Shown here piece after piece: positions 27,631-36,390 of a DNA stretch of 64,000 nt. Every line of letters begins with the position of its first letter. Positions within the stretch are counted from its first letter, which is position 1. The DNA is taken from the NCBI RefSeq assembly GCF_028595265.1, contig NZ_JAQQXP010000002.1, positions 248,001 to 312,000 on the forward strand, given 5' to 3'. The DNA comes from Alteromonas gilva (GTDB lineage Bacteria; Pseudomonadota; Gammaproteobacteria; Enterobacterales; Alteromonadaceae). The notes below the pieces were generated by a model, which saw only the letters and a list, made by a program, of their open reading frames with translations, was not told where the DNA came from and did no database searches. The translations under genes were made by a program, and so were the position numbers.

Positions 27631-30600
27631 ATGGTCAAGACAAGGATGTGTAATATTGGGACTATTGCTGCCTTTGTCCTTTTATGGACGCTAGGTCTAG
27701 ACAAAGTGCATTCGGTTGAGCCGTCATGGTTAGGGAAGACAAGGTTCAATGGTGAGTCAAGTGGCATTATTAGAGCTGTCTTAGTGAAGGGGGAACATGT
27801 TTACCTTGGCGCTGAGAATGGTTTTTTCGATATTGTCGGCGAAAGCGCAACCATTTATAACCAGGATAATTCGGTACTTGGAGACGGCTATATTTCGAAT
27901 TTGGCAGTTGATAGCAAAGGCTACATATGGCTCACACAATATGGTTCAGGCACCTATAGATATTCTCCTTATTCAAAAGAATTTAGTAAGCTGGAATTGC
28001 CAGATGAGTTCGCTCAATTCTCATGGGCTATAAAGATAAGCCAGGGAAAAGCAGCAATTAGCTTGATAGATAGCTTATTAGTTTACGATTTGATAAACCA
28101 TAATTGGGAAGTGGTAAATAAAGATAGCACTGGCGTGCCTTTAAAGAGGATTTACAGTGTTGACTCATTCAGGGATGGTGCGTTTGTTTTTACGTCGCAA
28201 AATAATGTCGCAATACTGGATTCTGTATCTTTAGAAACCAAATTTTACAATCGGCAGGATTATTTCCCGGGACTTTCGCAGATAACCGCAATCGAAGCTC
28301 ACGAGAATAAATTGTTAATTGGAGGTCGAGGCGGCCTGTATATTTGGGATATGAAAACCGAGCCAGTTTTCTTTCCGATGAGCGATGAGCGCAGCAAAGA
28401 GAGTGACGTAGAAAGAATATTTACCGACTCTTCTGGCAGAATCTGGGTGGCAGCTGTTGGCTTGTATTACGTCAATACCATTTCTAAAACGCTTAAGGCA
28501 ATCAAAGTCGGGCAGCCCAAATATAGCTACGAACAGATCAAAAGTGTTGGCGATGTAAAAGAAACTACAGATGGACAAATAATAGTAGCGTCAAGCCAAC
28601 TAGGGATACTCAATATTAGTCCTTCAGACGAGGCCATAAACTACATCCACCAAACAGAGTTTCCTTACCGTAAAGACATTTATTCTGTCACGTCGTTGGG
28701 GCAAAACCACTACCTGGCTAAAACCGCAGGCAGTTGGCTGGAATTAAATGCTGATACCGGCAAGCTGACCGTCCTGAAAGGCAATCATTTCGACAGTGAG
28801 CCCATTCCTCTGCCAGAGAATAGGGTGTTTTCGCCACAAACGTGTAGCGTATACTCGCTTGATATTACCGGCTTAGTGCGTCAGTCGGCGGTAGCGGATG
28901 CGGATAACTTTTGCCCTTATATACGCCCCCTTCACTACACCAAAGATGATGCGCAATTTCTCTTTTATCAAGCGCCTACGCATGCCGGGCTTGTTCGCTA
29001 CGCGGCTAATACCATTTCACATTTTGCCAATGCGCCAAAAAATGTCCGGTTTATGGCAAGTCGCGAAGGCATGCCCGTGGTGATTATGGATAGCAGTAAT
29101 GTGATGTATACCATGGAGGGGCATGGAGTATGGATAAAGCACGATACGCAGGCAATGAAGAGTGTTTATGTTTATTGTATGTATGCCGATCCAGATGAAC
29201 GTGCCGTTTACTTTTGCACATCGGGCAAGGGCATAAAACGCTACAGTTTGCAGTCCAAAAAATTGTCCGACGCTTTTGCCAATAATAATACAGTACCAAG
29301 GTTTATTCGTGATGGTTACCTCGACAGCGCAGGTAATCACTGGCTGGCTACCAATAAGGGTTTGGTGCTTGTAAAGGGAGATTTTGTCTTCGCATTTGAG
29401 CAAAGTGACGGCATCGTTGATACAGACTTTAACTATCAGGGCATACTGCCAATGGGGCCTGATCAGTTTTTACTGGCAGGCGACCAATTAAGCTATGTAG
29501 TGAACACCCCGAAACTCGCCGCCTATGTTGAGCGGCGCCGTCAACATACGGCGTATGCCAGTATCCTTAACGTGCGAAGCAGAAGCGATAGTGAAGCGTC
29601 AATACCGGTAAGTAATAAGGGCGAGCAATATCTGTTTGCCGATCAGCCTGACGAAGTGACATTCGAGTTTGCATCGGCTGACTTTATTTATCCCCACCTG
29701 CAACATCTTGAATACAGGCTGGCGGGTTTTAACCAGGCATGGCAGGCGCTGCCTGCCAATATTGGTACCGTGGCCTATTCAGGGTTGGGCGTTGGTGAGT
29801 TTGATTTTCAGGTGCGGGTAATTGATAGTAAAAGCGTGAATACGCAGCCGATTTCCCATTATCGCTTTGCGATCCCAACGCCGCTATGGCAATCGAGACA
29901 GGCTTATTTTGCTTACCTGTGCCTGTTGGGTGTCGCGATATGGTTAGCTATCAAAGGTTATCGTTGGCATCTTAGTGAAAAAGGTCGAATGCTTGAGCAG
30001 ATCATTGAGAACAAGCAATCGGCGTTGTTAGACAGTAACCGGTCTATCACTGAGTTATTAGCGAAAAAAGAACGAATTTTCTCTAATTTGGCCAAAGAAA
30101 TCAGGACGCCGGTAATGCGTATACTGATTCCGCTCACTGAGTTAAGGCAGCAGAATCAAACAACTAGTGCGCGTCGGTCACTGGATTTGATCTATGAAAA
30201 TGCGGGCCGCTTAAAAGCCCTGGTGGAACAGCTGAATGTAGTGCAGCGTATTGATCATATCAGTAAGCAATTAAAACAAACCTATGATGTAGACAAAACA
30301 CTCCGCTATATTATTGAGACACACCGCCCTGCTGCACATAAAAAGCACCTCTCCATTACTTTCGATAATCAGATAAAAGAGCCGGTATTAGCTGTTCAGG
30401 ATTCACTGGAAACCATGATCAGCAACCTGCTGGTGAATGCTATTCGTTTTACTCAGGAAGGCGGTCATATTAAGGTCAAAGCGAAGCAACTTGGCGAGCA
30501 AGTTACCTTTTCGGTGATCGATAACGGCGCAGGGATGTCGGCGAAAGATGTCGATCTGCTGGTATCGCGATTTGCACGCGGTACAAATTACACCGGCAAG

Positions 30601-31623
30601 CCCGAAATGGGGATTGGGCTTAATTTGGTTAATCAACTGGCGCTGGCTAACGATGGCTGGATAGAAATCCATAGCGAACCAGAGGTAGGCACAACAGTTT
30701 GCATTCATTTGCCCTGTTACGCCAAGGCGCCAGTTACTCATCTACAGGGCAGTCAGGATAAGAGGGCATCCAGTCTTATGGTTGCGGAGCAACGGGCCAG
30801 CTATAGTAATCTCGATTTGCCGGTTATTCTCATTGTCGATAATAGTCAGGATGCGTGTGATTATCTGACCGACATTCTCCGTGAAAAATACAATTGCTAT
30901 TCCATACAGCAAGGTTGGAAAGCGCTGGAGTTGATACCGGTTATATTGCCCGAACTGGTTATCTCCGAACTCAATATTCAGGATATGTCCGGCGCTGAGC
31001 TCACTCAAAAGATCCGCGCGCTGGAAGACTTTGCCGATTTGCCTGTGATGATATTAACGGCACAATCAGAACACAGCGCTAAAATTACCAGTTTTAAAGC
31101 AACGGTTAGCGACTACCTTATAAAGCCTGTGGAAAGGGAAGAGCTCATATCCCGAATTGAGAGTAATTTAGCTATATCGAGATTATCCCACCAAAGTCAG
31201 CGTCGCCATGAGCAAGACGAACAGGCAGCGGAAAACCTGACGTATGTTCAGTCGATACTTCCACAATGCAAAACCGATAAGGAGCGAAAATTTATTGTCA
31301 ATTTACTCGACGTGGTTGAGCGTAATTATGCTCAGGAAACGTTTAATCGCAGCCAGGCTGCCAGCGAGTTGGCGATGAGTGAAAGAACCTTAAACCGGAC
31401 AATGGCGGACTTACTGCCCGATAACTTTGCTTTGTTTCTCAAAAAATACCGACTCGAAAAAAGCCTGCCGTTACTCGCCGCCGGGCATTCTATTACCAGT
31501 ATTGCATTAGAAGTGGGTTTCGGCTCTGCCGCTTACTACAGCCGATGCTTTAAACAAGAATATGGCTACCTGCCCAAAGACGTCGATCCGGTAAGTGGCG
31601 TAAGCGGAATGCCTGACAGGTAA
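27631..31623 (+). CDS. Hybrid two-component-like sensor/AraC regulator with degenerate phosphorelay
   Basis: The 1330-residue protein has a signal or anchor region, a long beta-propeller sensor (repeats such as DSSGRIWVAAVGLYYV), a Y_Y_Y domain near residues 680-750, one TM segment near 765-780, a kinase core, a receiver and a C-terminal AraC-type HTH (SERTLNRTMADLLP, SIALEVGFGSAAYYSRCF). This is the layout of hybrid two-component regulators of glycan use. The ATPase boxes (DNGAGM, GIGLNL) look intact. The H-box reads AKEIRTP with Lys for the phospho-His, and the receiver reads VISELNIQDMSG with Glu for the phospho-Asp. The start at 27631 follows a GGAGA site. Confidence 0.88.
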   Translation: MVKTRMCNIGTIAAFVLLWTLGLDKVHSVEPSWLGKTRFNGESSGIIRAVLVKGEHVYLGAENGFFDIVGESATIYNQDNSVLGDGYISNLAVDSKGYIWLTQYGSGTYRYSPYSKEFSKLELPDEFAQFSWAIKISQGKAAISLIDSLLVYDLINHNWEVVNKDSTGVPLKRIYSVDSFRDGAFVFTSQNNVAILDSVSLETKFYNRQDYFPGLSQITAIEAHENKLLIGGRGGLYIWDMKTEPVFFPMSDERSKESDVERIFTDSSGRIWVAAVGLYYVNTISKTLKAIKVGQPKYSYEQIKSVGDVKETTDGQIIVASSQLGILNISPSDEAINYIHQTEFPYRKDIYSVTSLGQNHYLAKTAGSWLELNADTGKLTVLKGNHFDSEPIPLPENRVFSPQTCSVYSLDITGLVRQSAVADADNFCPYIRPLHYTKDDAQFLFYQAPTHAGLVRYAANTISHFANAPKNVRFMASREGMPVVIMDSSNVMYTMEGHGVWIKHDTQAMKSVYVYCMYADPDERAVYFCTSGKGIKRYSLQSKKLSDAFANNNTVPRFIRDGYLDSAGNHWLATNKGLVLVKGDFVFAFEQSDGIVDTDFNYQGILPMGPDQFLLAGDQLSYVVNTPKLAAYVERRRQHTAYASILNVRSRSDSEASIPVSNKGEQYLFADQPDEVTFEFASADFIYPHLQHLEYRLAGFNQAWQALPANIGTVAYSGLGVGEFDFQVRVIDSKSVNTQPISHYRFAIPTPLWQSRQAYFAYLCLLGVAIWLAIKGYRWHLSEKGRMLEQIIENKQSALLDSNRSITELLAKKERIFSNLAKEIRTPVMRILIPLTELRQQNQTTSARRSLDLIYENAGRLKALVEQLNVVQRIDHISKQLKQTYDVDKTLRYIIETHRPAAHKKHLSITFDNQIKEPVLAVQDSLETMISNLLVNAIRFTQEGGHIKVKAKQLGEQVTFSVIDNGAGMSAKDVDLLVSRFARGTNYTGKPEMGIGLNLVNQLALANDGWIEIHSEPEVGTTVCIHLPCYAKAPVTHLQGSQDKRASSLMVAEQRASYSNLDLPVILIVDNSQDACDYLTDILREKYNCYSIQQGWKALELIPVILPELVISELNIQDMSGAELTQKIRALEDFADLPVMILTAQSEHSAKITSFKATVSDYLIKPVEREELISRIESNLAISRLSHQSQRRHEQDEQAAENLTYVQSILPQCKTDKERKFIVNLLDVVERNYAQETFNRSQAASELAMSERTLNRTMADLLPDNFALFLKKYRLEKSLPLLAAGHSITSIALEVGFGSAAYYSRCFKQEYGYLPKDVDPVSGVSGMPDR

Positions 31624-31730
31624 TGGGTGTGCCTACCTCGCTATATTGCCAGTACAGCCTTTAAAACTCAGCGTATCGCCCCATGTCTTAAAGCATACAA
31701 ATAAATTATGTGTACTCATGGAGGTTTATT

Positions 31731-32393
31731 ATGTCAACCATACTCATTACCGGTGCCAATCGTGGTATTGGCCTGTCGCTGGTTAAACTGTATCTGGAGC
31801 GTGGTGATACGGTCATTGGCGTGTGCCGCAGTGCGTCAGATGAACTTAACCAAAGTGGCGCAGAGGTGATCACCGGCGTTGATGTGAGTCAGGGGGCCGA
31901 CATAGAGCAGCTCAAGGCCGAACTGGGTGACCGCACCATCGACGTGCTCATTAATAACGCCGGCATACTGCGCAAGTCGAGTTTAGACCAACCCGATTAT
32001 GCGCAAATACGCGCGCAGTTTGAAGTGAACGCCATCGGGCCTTTGCGCGTTGTTGCAGCGTTACGCCAAAATTTAAAACGGGGCAGTAAAATAGGCCTCA
32101 TTACCAGCCGTATGGGATCAATAGAAGACAACGATTCGGGCAGCAGCTACGGCTATCGCATGTCAAAAAGTGCGCTTAACGCTGCTGGTAAGTCGCTGTC
32201 GGTTGATCTCAAAGATGATGGCATTGCGGTAGCGTTATTGCACCCGGGCTGGGTTAATACCGAAATGGTTAATTACAACGGCTTGATTGAGCCAGAAGAG
32301 GCCGCTGCAGGCTTAGCAGCCCGTATCGATGCCTTGAGCATGGAGAATACCGGCGGCTTTTGGCATAGCAATGGTGATCGCCTGCCGTGGTAA
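31731..32393 (+). CDS. Short-chain dehydrogenase/reductase
   Basis: This 220-residue classical SDR has TGANRGIG at the N-terminus for NAD(P) binding, NNAG and the catalytic Ser...YxxxK (YGYRMSK). It resembles the small cytosolic SDRs of the C-factor/sniffer type. The substrate cannot be told. The start at 31731 has a GGAGG site five to ten bases before it. Confidence 0.88.
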   Translation: MSTILITGANRGIGLSLVKLYLERGDTVIGVCRSASDELNQSGAEVITGVDVSQGADIEQLKAELGDRTIDVLINNAGILRKSSLDQPDYAQIRAQFEVNAIGPLRVVAALRQNLKRGSKIGLITSRMGSIEDNDSGSSYGYRMSKSALNAAGKSLSVDLKDDGIAVALLHPGWVNTEMVNYNGLIEPEEAAAGLAARIDALSMENTGGFWHSNGDRLPW

Positions 32394-32512
32394 ATTAACG
32401 CTTATAAAGGTAATGCGCGCCACCCAAGGCGGTTAGCTGGTGGCTTAGTGGCAGCGCAATTCAGTGCTACCGCAAAGCGGGCAGTAATAGCGCGCGAAGC
32501 AGATTAAATACC

Positions 32513-33226
32513 TTAGACGCCAGCGCCGGCATAATAGCGTTGGCGAATTTTGGCAAAGTCACCGCAGGCGATCCCCGCTTTAATAATGTCCTCAAGGCGG
32601 CTTTTGTGTTGCCATAGCCAGGAGTCTTTATTAATTACCACGTGCTGCGCAAAGACTTGATCAATCTGGTAATTTGCCAGGGTAATTGCGTGTTGCAACC
32701 CAAGTTCATCAAGTTTTACCTCGGTGCTTTGCTGAATATGGGTAAAACCGTCGATACGGCCTTTCATCAACATTTCGATTTTTTGCTCAATAGAAGGCAG
32801 CATCACGGTTTTGTCGACCGGGATCTCGGTAAACAAACTTTGAATATTAGAGCGCATTGTAACGCCAATACTAAGCTGCCGGAGATCTGCCTGTGAAGTC
32901 AGTTGGTCGGCCTTGTCAGCTCGCACAAACAGTGCAACTTTGAGTGATTCATAGGGTGGTTCAATGCGTTGTATGTGCTCGCCAATGGGCACGTCCATTG
33001 ATACGCCCACCATTAAATCAATACTGCCATCATTAACTTCTATCAGGCGTCGTGCGTATGGCATTAATACGATGTCAGCGGGCACATCGAGCTTTTCGGC
33101 AAAGTAGTGGATGAGTTCGTAGTGCAAGCCGGTCGGAAACTCAGGCGATACCGCTGAGCGCAGCTTAGGCCCGGCCAGTACGCTGCTACTCACTATCGCC
33201 AATAACACTAACCAGCGAAAACTCAT
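32513..33226 (-). CDS. Periplasmic solute-binding protein-like (family 3)
   Basis: The 237-residue protein has a signal peptide (WLVLLAIVSSSVLAG) and the family 3 binding-protein fold marks (LHYELIHYFAEKL, DGSIDLMVGV, IGVTMRSNIQSL). No permease or ATPase gene is nearby. Stand-alone members of this group are common in marine gammaproteobacteria, and their ligands are mostly unknown. Confidence 0.8.
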   Translation of the reverse strand: MSFRWLVLLAIVSSSVLAGPKLRSAVSPEFPTGLHYELIHYFAEKLDVPADIVLMPYARRLIEVNDGSIDLMVGVSMDVPIGEHIQRIEPPYESLKVALFVRADKADQLTSQADLRQLSIGVTMRSNIQSLFTEIPVDKTVMLPSIEQKIEMLMKGRIDGFTHIQQSTEVKLDELGLQHAITLANYQIDQVFAQHVVINKDSWLWQHKSRLEDIIKAGIACGDFAKIRQRYYAGAGV

Positions 33227-33332
33227 AACGTCAGGATGCCCGTATTATTGTCGTTACTGTGGTATACGCTCTTGCAGAGTACACACACCTTTGAATTCCT
33301 TGCCATGTTTGATTCCCTAGCCATCTTTTGTG

Positions 33333-33716
33333 TTACTTGCAGAGCGGTTTTCCCCACCACTGCGCATCTTTAACATACTTAACCACCAGCCCGTCGCGAA
33401 TCAACAACGCGTGAGTATTAAAGCCGGTATCTTTGCCTACCATATTACGGTAATTCAGGGTTGCACATACAAGGTAGCCGTAATACACATCATCCAGCTC
33501 ATTGCCAAGCCAGTAGCGTTTAGGCTTATCTATTTTGGCGAACTCGACAGAATCCGGGTGAGTGAGATGATAACCATAATAAGTCTCTACAATTTTGACA
33601 TAATCATCCGGATAGTCACCATAGTTCGCTTCGTTGATTTCTTTTTCAGACGGCAAAGATGTACATCCGGCTACACATAATGTACCCACCAGCAATGCCC
33701 TGAGTAAAACCTTCAT
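33333..33716 (-). CDS. Hypothetical lipoprotein
   Basis: The 127-residue product carries a lipobox (VAGC, Cys at residue 18) after a short hydrophobic signal, and an AGGAGG ribosome site precedes its ATG. The mature part is rich in Tyr and has two further cysteines (VCATLNY and the C-terminal PLCK). No family was recognised. It probably sits in the outer or inner membrane facing the periplasm. Confidence 0.75.
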   Translation of the reverse strand: MKVLLRALLVGTLCVAGCTSLPSEKEINEANYGDYPDDYVKIVETYYGYHLTHPDSVEFAKIDKPKRYWLGNELDDVYYGYLVCATLNYRNMVGKDTGFNTHALLIRDGLVVKYVKDAQWWGKPLCK

Positions 33717-34041
33717 CGCAACCTCCTAATTAGCCAACAACGCCTTTATATAACGTCACATAACGTCGAATTACATTACGGGCAAGTTAGCTTACCCTAC
33801 TGCGGATCCACACTCTGTATGTGTGTCTTTACCATGCGCGCGCAGGTTACTATTTCAATCCTGGGAGTTCAATTAGCCCGTTATTAACACACTGCGCCAA
33901 CGCCGTTTAAGCCTGCATCAACCGAAAGAGTCAACCCAGGTATGCCTAGTGAGTGATCATAAAGGCACAATAAGTTCCGTCAGCGATGATGTTGTGAAGC
34001 TATGCGCCTGCCTGTCCACTAATATTTGGTATGGATTGGCA
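33717..34041. other. Intergenic region, no gene recognised
   Basis: The 325 bases before the first repeat unit carry no plausible open frame, terminator or RNA motif that I can support. They should hold the promoter of the lipoprotein gene. Confidence 0.4.
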
Positions 34042-34151
34042 TACCTATGTATCAGCCCTGCTGTTTAATCATTCAGCAGCCCGGTGTGTAATACACCCAA
34101 CAAAACGAAACAAACAAAACCATTAACTGCTGAAACAAATAGGAAATAACC

Positions 34152-34547
34152 ATGTTGAAATTTGCTAAAACTGCTGCCCTTGTATTAACTGCTTCTTTCG
34201 GAATTAACGCGACAGCAACGGCTGGCGTGGAAGACTCACTGGCTAACATCTGCACTATCGTTGCTGCCGATGACAAAGGTGAGCTGCGCAAAAAAATGCG
34301 TTCTGTAGAATCAGATTACCGTTTAAAGCTGCGTGACTACTACGCGGGTATTTCTTGTAACGGCCAGAGCCTGATTAAAACTGCGATTACTAACAACGCG
34401 GTAGAAGTAGGTACCCTGCTGGTTAAGAAAATGCCTAGCAGCGACTTAAGCGCGCCAGAAACTGACGGCAAAACGCTGCAAGCCTGGATCAACGAAAACG
34501 GTCACCAGGACCACGCTGTAGCACAAGAATTACAGAGCCGCTTATAA
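34152..34547 (+). CDS. DUF3718 family periplasmic protein, copy A
   Basis: The 131-residue product has a clear signal peptide (LKFAKTAALVLTASFG, cut after ATA) and a small mature domain with two cysteines (NICTIV, ISCNGQ) likely to form a disulfide. The DUF3718 family is typical of Alteromonadales and close relatives and has no known function. A good AGGAAAT site precedes the ATG. It differs from copy B by one residue, an Asp in HQDHAV. A strong terminator follows. Confidence 0.88.
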   Translation: MLKFAKTAALVLTASFGINATATAGVEDSLANICTIVAADDKGELRKKMRSVESDYRLKLRDYYAGISCNGQSLIKTAITNNAVEVGTLLVKKMPSSDLSAPETDGKTLQAWINENGHQDHAVAQELQSRL

Positions 34548-34626
34548 TCGGACTCGACCCGGATTCATGTTCGCCATGTACTCATTCAACATGGTTGCAG
34601 GGACTTAGCAGTTCCCTGCGTTAAGA

Positions 34627-34649
34627 AGACGCCGCAAGGCGTCTTTTTT
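34627..34649 (+). terminator. Intrinsic terminator of DUF3718 copy A
   Basis: AGACGCC-GCAA-GGCGTCT followed by five Ts is a standard Rho-independent terminator. A second hairpin (GCAGGGA/TCCCTGC) lies just upstream. Confidence 0.9.
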
Positions 34650-35030
34650 CCCTTCTGCTACAAAGAAATTGCCAGTTAAACCCTTGTACCGTTAGCACTC
34701 AATCCTGTATTGGTTCGCTGTTTTCCCGCTTTGTCTAGTTTGCCCGGCTCCCGGGATCAGCTGCTTGTTCACGTTAAGTGACTGTAATAGCTGGCCATAA
34801 AAACGTAGTGCGTGCATTACCCGGTAACACCTTGAATGATTCAGGCATCTAACCCGATGCAGTATTACTGTCGCTGCCATTTTGGTTCAACGCCTCCTGT
34901 CGTTTGAGTATAACCTGGTATACCCATGTATCAGCCCTGCTGTTTAATCGTTGCTCAGGTCGGTGTGTAATACACCCAACAAAACGAAACAAACAAAACC
35001 ATTAACTGCTGAAACAAATAGGAAATAACC

Positions 35031-35426
35031 ATGTTGAAATTTGCTAAAACTGCTGCCCTTGTATTAACTGCTTCTTTCGGAATTAACGCGACAGCAACGG
35101 CTGGCGTGGAAGACTCACTGGCTAACATCTGCACTATCGTTGCTGCCGATGACAAAGGTGAGCTGCGCAAAAAAATGCGTTCTGTAGAATCAGATTACCG
35201 TTTAAAGCTGCGTGACTACTACGCGGGTATTTCTTGTAACGGCCAGAGCCTGATTAAAACTGCGATTACTAACAACGCGGTAGAAGTAGGTACCCTGCTG
35301 GTTAAGAAAATGCCTAGCAGCGACTTAAGTGCGCCAGAAACAGACGGCAAAACGCTGCAAGCCTGGATTAACGAAAACGGTCACCAGGGCCACGCTGTAG
35401 CACAAGAATTACAGAGCCGCTTATAA
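35031..35426 (+). CDS. DUF3718 family periplasmic protein, copy B
   Basis: This 131-residue product is identical to copy A except for HQGHAV in place of HQDHAV. Only a handful of silent changes separate the genes (for example AGT for AGC and ACA for ACT near 35330). Each copy keeps its own leader, ribosome site and terminator, so both should be expressed. The likely effect is a higher dose of a secreted small protein. Confidence 0.88.
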   Translation: MLKFAKTAALVLTASFGINATATAGVEDSLANICTIVAADDKGELRKKMRSVESDYRLKLRDYYAGISCNGQSLIKTAITNNAVEVGTLLVKKMPSSDLSAPETDGKTLQAWINENGHQGHAVAQELQSRL

Positions 35427-35505
35427 TCGAACTCGACCCGGATTCATGTTCGCCATGTACTTATTCAACATGGTTGCAGGGACGTAGCAGTCCCCTGCAT
35501 TAAGA

Positions 35506-35528
35506 AGGCGCCTCACGGCGCCTTTTTT
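35506..35528 (+). terminator. Intrinsic terminator of DUF3718 copy B
   Basis: AGGCGCC-TCAC-GGCGCCT followed by five Ts. Compared with copy A, one base pair has changed on both sides (A-T to G-C) and the loop differs, so the structure is kept. Confidence 0.9.
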
Positions 35529-35631
35529 CCTTTCTGCGTCTCGATAAAGCAACTGGGAATAAATACGTGCAGTTGTTGTAAACTTATTGTTAAACTGCGT
35601 TTTTAATATTCGCTTTTCAGTTGGAAATTAT

Positions 35632-36390
35632 ATGCAGGCAGGTTTCAGGACATTGGCGCTAATCAGTTGTTTAAGTGTAACAGGGATGGCGCATAGCGCG
35701 GCGGCGCCTACTGGCGTACAACAAGCCAGTTCGCCAATCGTCATCGATGGTGTGGCGAATGAGTCAGCGTGGGACGCAGCGCAGTGGCATCCGCTTGATC
35801 AACTAATGGTGGGCGAGATGCCCACGCCGGCCGATTTTAGTGGTCGCTTTAAAATGCTGTGGGACAACGACCAGCTGTATTTGCAGGTAGAAATTATTGA
35901 TGATGTATTAATCGATACCCATCCAAACCCATTACGCGCGTATTGGGATGATGATTGTCTGGAAATTTTTATCGACGCCGACGCGTCTGGCGGCGATCAC
36001 CTCAACAGCTATAACGCATTTGCTTATCATATTGCCCTCGATGGCAACGTGGTAGATATTGGCCCGGCCGATAATGGCGCGCAAGAGTTTGTATTACTCA
36101 ACGATCACGCTACCAGCCGGTGGACGCGCGAGGATAGTGCACCCTATCAAATGACCTGGGAAGTGAGCTTTCGTGTGTTTCCTGACACCTTCCATCATAA
36201 TAAGCCGGTGGCACCACTACAGTTAAGCGCCGGGCAGGTGCTCGGATTTATGCTGGCATATTGTGATAACGACGGCAGCGAAGAGCGCGAGCACTTTGTA
36301 GGCTCACATGCCATTACGCCGGTCGATGGTGATAAAAATCGTGGCTTTATTGATGCCTCAGTCTTCGGGCAAATTAAATTGCTTAAGTAG
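35632..36390 (+). CDS. Secreted CBM9-like sugar-binding protein
   Basis: The product of about 252 residues has a signal peptide (LALISCLSVTGMAHSAAA) and a single beta-sandwich domain like the CBM9 superfamily (IVIDGVANESAWDAAQ, WDNDQLYLQVEIIDD, YWDDDCLEIFIDAD). Such domains bind sugars or occur in xylanases and in stand-alone proteins of unknown function. No catalytic domain is attached. I choose the ATG at 35632 since the signal peptide begins right after it. Its 3' end overlaps the convergent cyclase gene by eight bases. Confidence 0.82.
   Translation: MQAGFRTLALISCLSVTGMAHSAAAPTGVQQASSPIVIDGVANESAWDAAQWHPLDQLMVGEMPTPADFSGRFKMLWDNDQLYLQVEIIDDVLIDTHPNPLRAYWDDDCLEIFIDADASGGDHLNSYNAFAYHIALDGNVVDIGPADNGAQEFVLLNDHATSRWTREDSAPYQMTWEVSFRVFPDTFHHNKPVAPLQLSAGQVLGFMLAYCDNDGSEEREHFVGSHAITPVDGDKNRGFIDASVFGQIKLLK

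Larger units (their letters stand above)
34042..34653 (+). repeat. Direct repeat unit A (DUF3718 gene with flanks)
   Basis: This unit of about 612 bases, covering upstream region, gene and terminator, recurs at 34921-35532 with a period of exactly 879 bases. Coding parts are almost identical, while the leader just before and the spacer after differ more. Confidence 0.9.
34921..35532 (+). repeat. Direct repeat unit B (DUF3718 gene with flanks)
   Basis: Second copy of the unit at 34042-34653. The 267 bases between the units (34654-34920) hold no credible gene. Confidence 0.9.

Noticed and set aside
34692..34880. 62-codon minus-strand frame between the DUF3718 copies
   Set aside because: No ribosome site or recognisable domain, and the spacer differs from the flanks of the duplicated units.
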